Source: Desulfuromonadaceae bacterium (lineage in GTDB: Bacteria; Desulfobacterota; Desulfuromonadia; Geobacterales; Pseudopelobacteraceae). Taken from it: a stretch of 9,008 bases of DNA. Of this stretch, positions 6,878-9,008 are shown one piece after another. Under the pieces are notes generated by a model. That model saw only the letters and a program-made list of their open reading frames with translations. It did no database searches and had not been told where the DNA came from. Location of the stretch: positions 1 to 9,008 of the forward strand of contig JAQUCQ010000118.1 of assembly GCA_028686145.1 (NCBI GenBank), written 5' to 3'. A program made the translations under genes and the position numbers. How positions within the stretch are numbered: the first letter of the stretch is position 1; each line of letters begins with the position of its first letter.

Positions 6878-6935
6878 GCTCAACGGGGCCGGAAATCACC
6901 GGCGGTTACAGGCCGGTGCATTTACGTGGTTGGCA
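6878..6935 (-). other. attC-like site 3 (after the SIR2 gene)
   Basis: On the minus strand the site runs from R'' TGCCAAC (6935-6929) to R' GTTGAGC (6884-6878, a perfect GTTRRRY), 58 bases. The stem pairs AAAT-CACCGGC with GCCGGTG-ATTT, 11 bp with a single G pushed out on the left arm. Such an extrahelical base is a known feature of folded attC sites. R'' departs from RYYYAAC at its first two bases, and its complement (GTTGGCA) differs from the start of its own cassette at site 4 (GTTGACT). This is therefore the least regular of the four left cores. Confidence 0.65.
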
Positions 6936-6968
6936 TATTCTGTCTTGTATTATTGTCTTATCTCGAAC

Positions 6969-8411
6969 TCACGCACCTTTACTATTAAGAAAAGCTTCAA
7001 GAACATCGTCATTGTTTCCTCCAGCTTCGGTCATCCAACTGTGTGCAAGTTCTTCCGGAGTTGTCCCGAGTGAGGATAAGTCAATGTCACCATTGCGGAT
7101 AGGGAGAGATTTTACTTTCTCGACCAACATGGATGTTAGGTGTTCCAAGTGTTGCCCCATAAATTCATGTAGCTCGGTCTGGGCCTTAATGCCGTGATTG
7201 CGAATGTATACAGATAGGCGCTTTTCGATTCTATCGTGCTTACTACGTTGAATCCCTGCCGTTGTATCTAAATATTCTGTGGCTGATGAGTCTTTCAGGG
7301 CAATCTGTGGGGCCAAGTGGAGCAAAAAAGGAGGAATGGTCTTTGTTCCTGGCCCAACGATTTCAAGATTTCGGTCGGCACTGAATTCAAGCCACCCTCT
7401 GATAACTTGGTTGATGTGTATATCACCAAATCCATATCCGACGCAGATCAGAGTTGATATGTAGTTGATATTCGATTTGAAGTAATCGAGAAGCCGGGGC
7501 GGTAGGACTTGATTTCTACGGCTGTCAAATTTGTAGGCACCCGCAAGTAGTGTACGTCGTAAGAATTGCATTTCGCCGTCATCGTCTGCGTAAGCAATTT
7601 CATTTGTCGCCTTGGCTGGTCGTTTAGGTGCCGCAGGGTGAATATAAATCAGCTCTTCATTTGCGGCGCGTAATGCATCTATAACGCCTGACACGCTATC
7701 TTCGACGGGCAGAAGTCTCAGCAAATCCTTTCCGTCTCGGAATGTGAATACGTCCAAGGCTCCGTGAATCTTAAGTAAGTTAATTCCTGTAGTCCCAACT
7801 TGAAAAAAAGGCATTACCCCATTCTCAAGCTGCTCGCCTGAAATGATTTCGGCTTTCAGGTCACCAATCTTTGCACCGCTTTTATCCCTTCGAGGCAAAG
7901 TGATGGTTTCTTCAGTAAAACCACAGTTCATGGGAATTTTATAGTGGGTGGACAGAGCCTCGGTTATTAAGTCGTGATTGAGCGAGAATATCCAGAGTGG
8001 CTTGTTCAGTGCGGCAAGATGAGCAATGCCTTCATAGTAGCTAAGGTGTTGTTCAATGTATGAAACATTTTTGGTGTGTCTGATACATAGTAAATGATAA
8101 ACCATCTCGACTAGCCAAGAATACAGTCCGTGATACTCCTGCTGGAACTGAGATTGCCTACTATACTGTGTTTCAAGATACCCCAGAATGCTTTCGTAGT
8201 GCAGATCTGGCATAGCCAGTATTCGAGCTACATCTTCAATCACTTCGTCAGAATGGCCGCCACCTTGTGTGCGCCATCCCGCATTTAGATCGCGGAGTTT
8301 GTCAGGGGTTAGCCAATTCTTTAACTCAGTGGTTAGCTCCCAGACTAGAGGCAAGCCGACCTCATACGACGCACCCGCACCAAGAAAAAGACCAGTTAAC
8401 GACAAACTCAT
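6969..8411 (-). CDS. SIR2-domain protein, probable NAD+-consuming defence effector
   Basis: A 480-residue protein of the SIR2-like (SIR2_2) group. The NAD-binding loop GAGAS is at residues 11-15, SLNHD at 143-147 (N145 and D147), KIHG at 214-217 (candidate catalytic H216) and GYGFGDIHIN at 325-334. All motifs are intact and in the usual order, so it is probably an active NAD+ hydrolase. Bacterial SIR2 proteins of this kind are known in anti-phage systems such as Thoeris and DSR, where they deplete NAD+ in infected cells. The roughly 150 residues after the core are unrecognised and may sense a trigger. The ATG at 8411 follows GAGAGG by six bases; a TTG at 8459 inside attC site 4 would add 16 residues ahead of the NAD loop and is less likely. 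No partner gene (TIR, HerA or similar) is next to it. Defence is inferred. Confidence 0.85.
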   Translation of the reverse strand: MSLSLTGLFLGAGASYEVGLPLVWELTTELKNWLTPDKLRDLNAGWRTQGGGHSDEVIEDVARILAMPDLHYESILGYLETQYSRQSQFQQEYHGLYSWLVEMVYHLLCIRHTKNVSYIEQHLSYYEGIAHLAALNKPLWIFSLNHDLITEALSTHYKIPMNCGFTEETITLPRRDKSGAKIGDLKAEIISGEQLENGVMPFFQVGTTGINLLKIHGALDVFTFRDGKDLLRLLPVEDSVSGVIDALRAANEELIYIHPAAPKRPAKATNEIAYADDDGEMQFLRRTLLAGAYKFDSRRNQVLPPRLLDYFKSNINYISTLICVGYGFGDIHINQVIRGWLEFSADRNLEIVGPGTKTIPPFLLHLAPQIALKDSSATEYLDTTAGIQRSKHDRIEKRLSVYIRNHGIKAQTELHEFMGQHLEHLTSMLVEKVKSLPIRNGDIDLSSLGTTPEELAHSWMTEAGGNNDDVLEAFLNSKGA

Positions 8412-8453
8412 TATACGCCTCTCTGTCTTAGGTGATGTTTTCCTAATTCTTTC

Positions 8454-8522
8454 AGTCAACGTGTATGAGGCGCACCAGCGGCGCGGGTTTTCGCGCCGAC
8501 TGCGTGCCGCCGAGAGTTAGAC
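8454..8522 (-). other. attC-like site 4 (after the membrane/winged-helix gene)
   Basis: On the minus strand the site runs from R'' GTCTAAC (8522-8516, a perfect RYYYAAC) to R' GTTGACT (8460-8454), 69 bases. The TAA stop of the gene lies inside R'', a familiar arrangement in gene cassettes. The interior folds into a long broken stem: GGCGCG with CGCGCC at the tip, then CAG with CTG, GCAC with GTGC and GGC with GCC, with single bulged bases between. It shares CGCCGCTGGTGC with site 1. Confidence 0.72.
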
Positions 8523-9002
8523 CTGTTCTCGTTTAGCCATGATGTACTCTCTACCTTTTTGGTCAATGCTCCATAACTCAGGGCCTATAGAATAGGGGCC
8601 TGGCGGGTTAATCATTTCTTTGTTCTCGTAGAGATAGGTCAAATAGTAGTTAGCTTCTTCTCTACTAAGTTTTAAGTTTTTACAGATATTCTCAACCGTT
8701 GATGATTTTTTAAATAGCAGCTCCAAAATATTGTCGTTTGTTTCTGATAAAAGCTGTTTTTGTGTCTTAGTTTGTTTTTTAGGGATTGTTGGTTCTAATT
8801 TGTTTGTGGTCTTATTGGTTATGGTGGCGTGTATTTCTTCTATTTGCTTGTCTTTTTTGTCTTTCTTCGTGATGGCTAGAATTGTAATGCCAATACCACT
8901 AATAAACATGCTTCCAGTGAGTACATAATGATAATTCAGATATGCAAAATAGCTCGCAACTCCGATCAAAGCCGCGCCGGTGCAAATAAGTTTTGTCTGC
9001 AT
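8517..9002 (-). CDS. Two-helix membrane protein with winged-helix-like C-terminus
   Basis: A 161-residue protein that I cannot name. Residues about 5-22 and 28-45 are hydrophobic and should form two membrane helices. A Lys/Thr-rich, probably flexible stretch (46-83, KKDKKDKQ then KKQTKTQK) follows. Residues about 90-158 look like a winged helix-turn-helix: ILELLFKKSSTVENICKNL, then SREEANYYLTYL, then a short wing ending SIDQKGREYI. The positive linker suggests that the domain faces the cytoplasm. The ATG at 9002 has an in-frame TGA two codons upstream (9008-9006), so this start is the longest possible; the ribosome site is poor or off the window. The gene is clearly more AT-rich and Lys/Asn-rich than the lut genes, which fits a foreign cassette. 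The stop lies inside attC site 4. Confidence 0.78.
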   Translation of the reverse strand: MQTKLICTGAALIGVASYFAYLNYHYVLTGSMFISGIGITILAITKKDKKDKQIEEIHATITNKTTNKLEPTIPKKQTKTQKQLLSETNDNILELLFKKSSTVENICKNLKLSREEANYYLTYLYENKEMINPPGPYSIGPELWSIDQKGREYIMAKREQV

Positions 9003-9008
9003 TTCTCA

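Larger units (their letters stand above)
5078..9008 (-). mobile_element. Integron cassette array (or CALIN), four single-gene cassettes
   Basis: Four minus-strand genes are separated by 70-120 base gaps, each gap holding one structured site with a CAAC-type left core and a GTTG-type right core. The repeating gene-site-gene-site layout, the shared orientation and the family-like similarity of the sites match an integron cassette array. In integrons, cassettes are read away from attI, so an integrase would lie to the right of base 9008, and the end at 5078 would be the distal, oldest end. No intI or attI is visible, so a cluster lacking an integrase is equally possible. The encoded proteins are mostly unrecognised, as is usual for such cassettes. 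Confidence 0.72.

Noticed and set aside
5078..8522. Intergenic hairpins as plain terminators or REP elements
   Set aside because: They lack T-tracts on the transcribed strand, differ in stem sequence, yet all are framed by CAAC/GTTG cores that match across cassette ends; attC explains more. This remains the main alternative.
5078..8522. CRISPR array
   Set aside because: The repeated sites are 300-1,600 bases apart, vary in sequence and alternate with genes; no regular short spacers exist.
6841..9008. Multi-gene Thoeris, DSR or SIR2-HerA defence system
   Set aside because: Only a SIR2 protein is recognisable; the neighbours are not a TIR, Argonaute or HerA protein, and the attC-like sites suggest independent units.

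Overview
The window has two unrelated halves that meet near position 4,900. The left half (1-4816) is core metabolism: two divergent lactate/2-hydroxyacid oxidation operons. On the minus strand lie a GlcD-type FAD oxidase (376-1746) and the first 124 codons of its GlcF-type iron-sulfur partner (374 down past base 1). On the plus strand lie a LutC/LldG protein (2081-2632) and a 711-residue protein that joins a LutB-type part (LUD plus two 4Fe-4S motifs) to a LutA-type part (two CCG domains). The 334 bp between them carries a consensus sigma70 promoter for glcD overlapped by a perfect 15-bp PdhR/LldR-class operator palindrome, a second degenerate copy of that operator, and a good promoter for lutC. 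This layout, with the fused LutB/LutA protein, is typical of anaerobic Deltaproteobacteria (Desulfovibrio, Geobacter/Desulfuromonas relatives). I infer a Geobacter-like organism from gene content, without a database search.

A strong, nearly symmetric hairpin (4791-4816) closes the lut operon. The right half (about 5078-9008) looks like an integron cassette array read entirely on the minus strand. Four single-gene units are each followed by a structured site that begins RYYYAAC-like and ends GTTRRRY-like, with a hairpin between and the family resemblance expected of attC sites. For two cassettes, the start-of-cassette sequence is the exact reverse complement of the R'' box at its own end (GTTGTACG/CGTACAAC and GTTGAGC/GCTCAAC), as expected if each once existed as a circle. 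One gene (8517-9002) ends inside its attC R'' box. No integrase or attI is visible. It would lie beyond 9008 if this is a complete integron; otherwise this is a cluster of attC sites without an integrase (CALIN).

Cassette products, in order of transcription, are: a two-helix membrane protein with a winged-helix-like C-terminus (8517-9002), a SIR2-domain protein with intact NAD-site motifs (6969-8411), a DUF4238 protein (5615-6853) and an unrecognised 119-residue protein (5182-5541). The SIR2 protein suggests an anti-phage role by NAD+ consumption; the other three have no assigned function. A 49-codon open frame (4934-5083) after the last attC may be a truncated end of the array.
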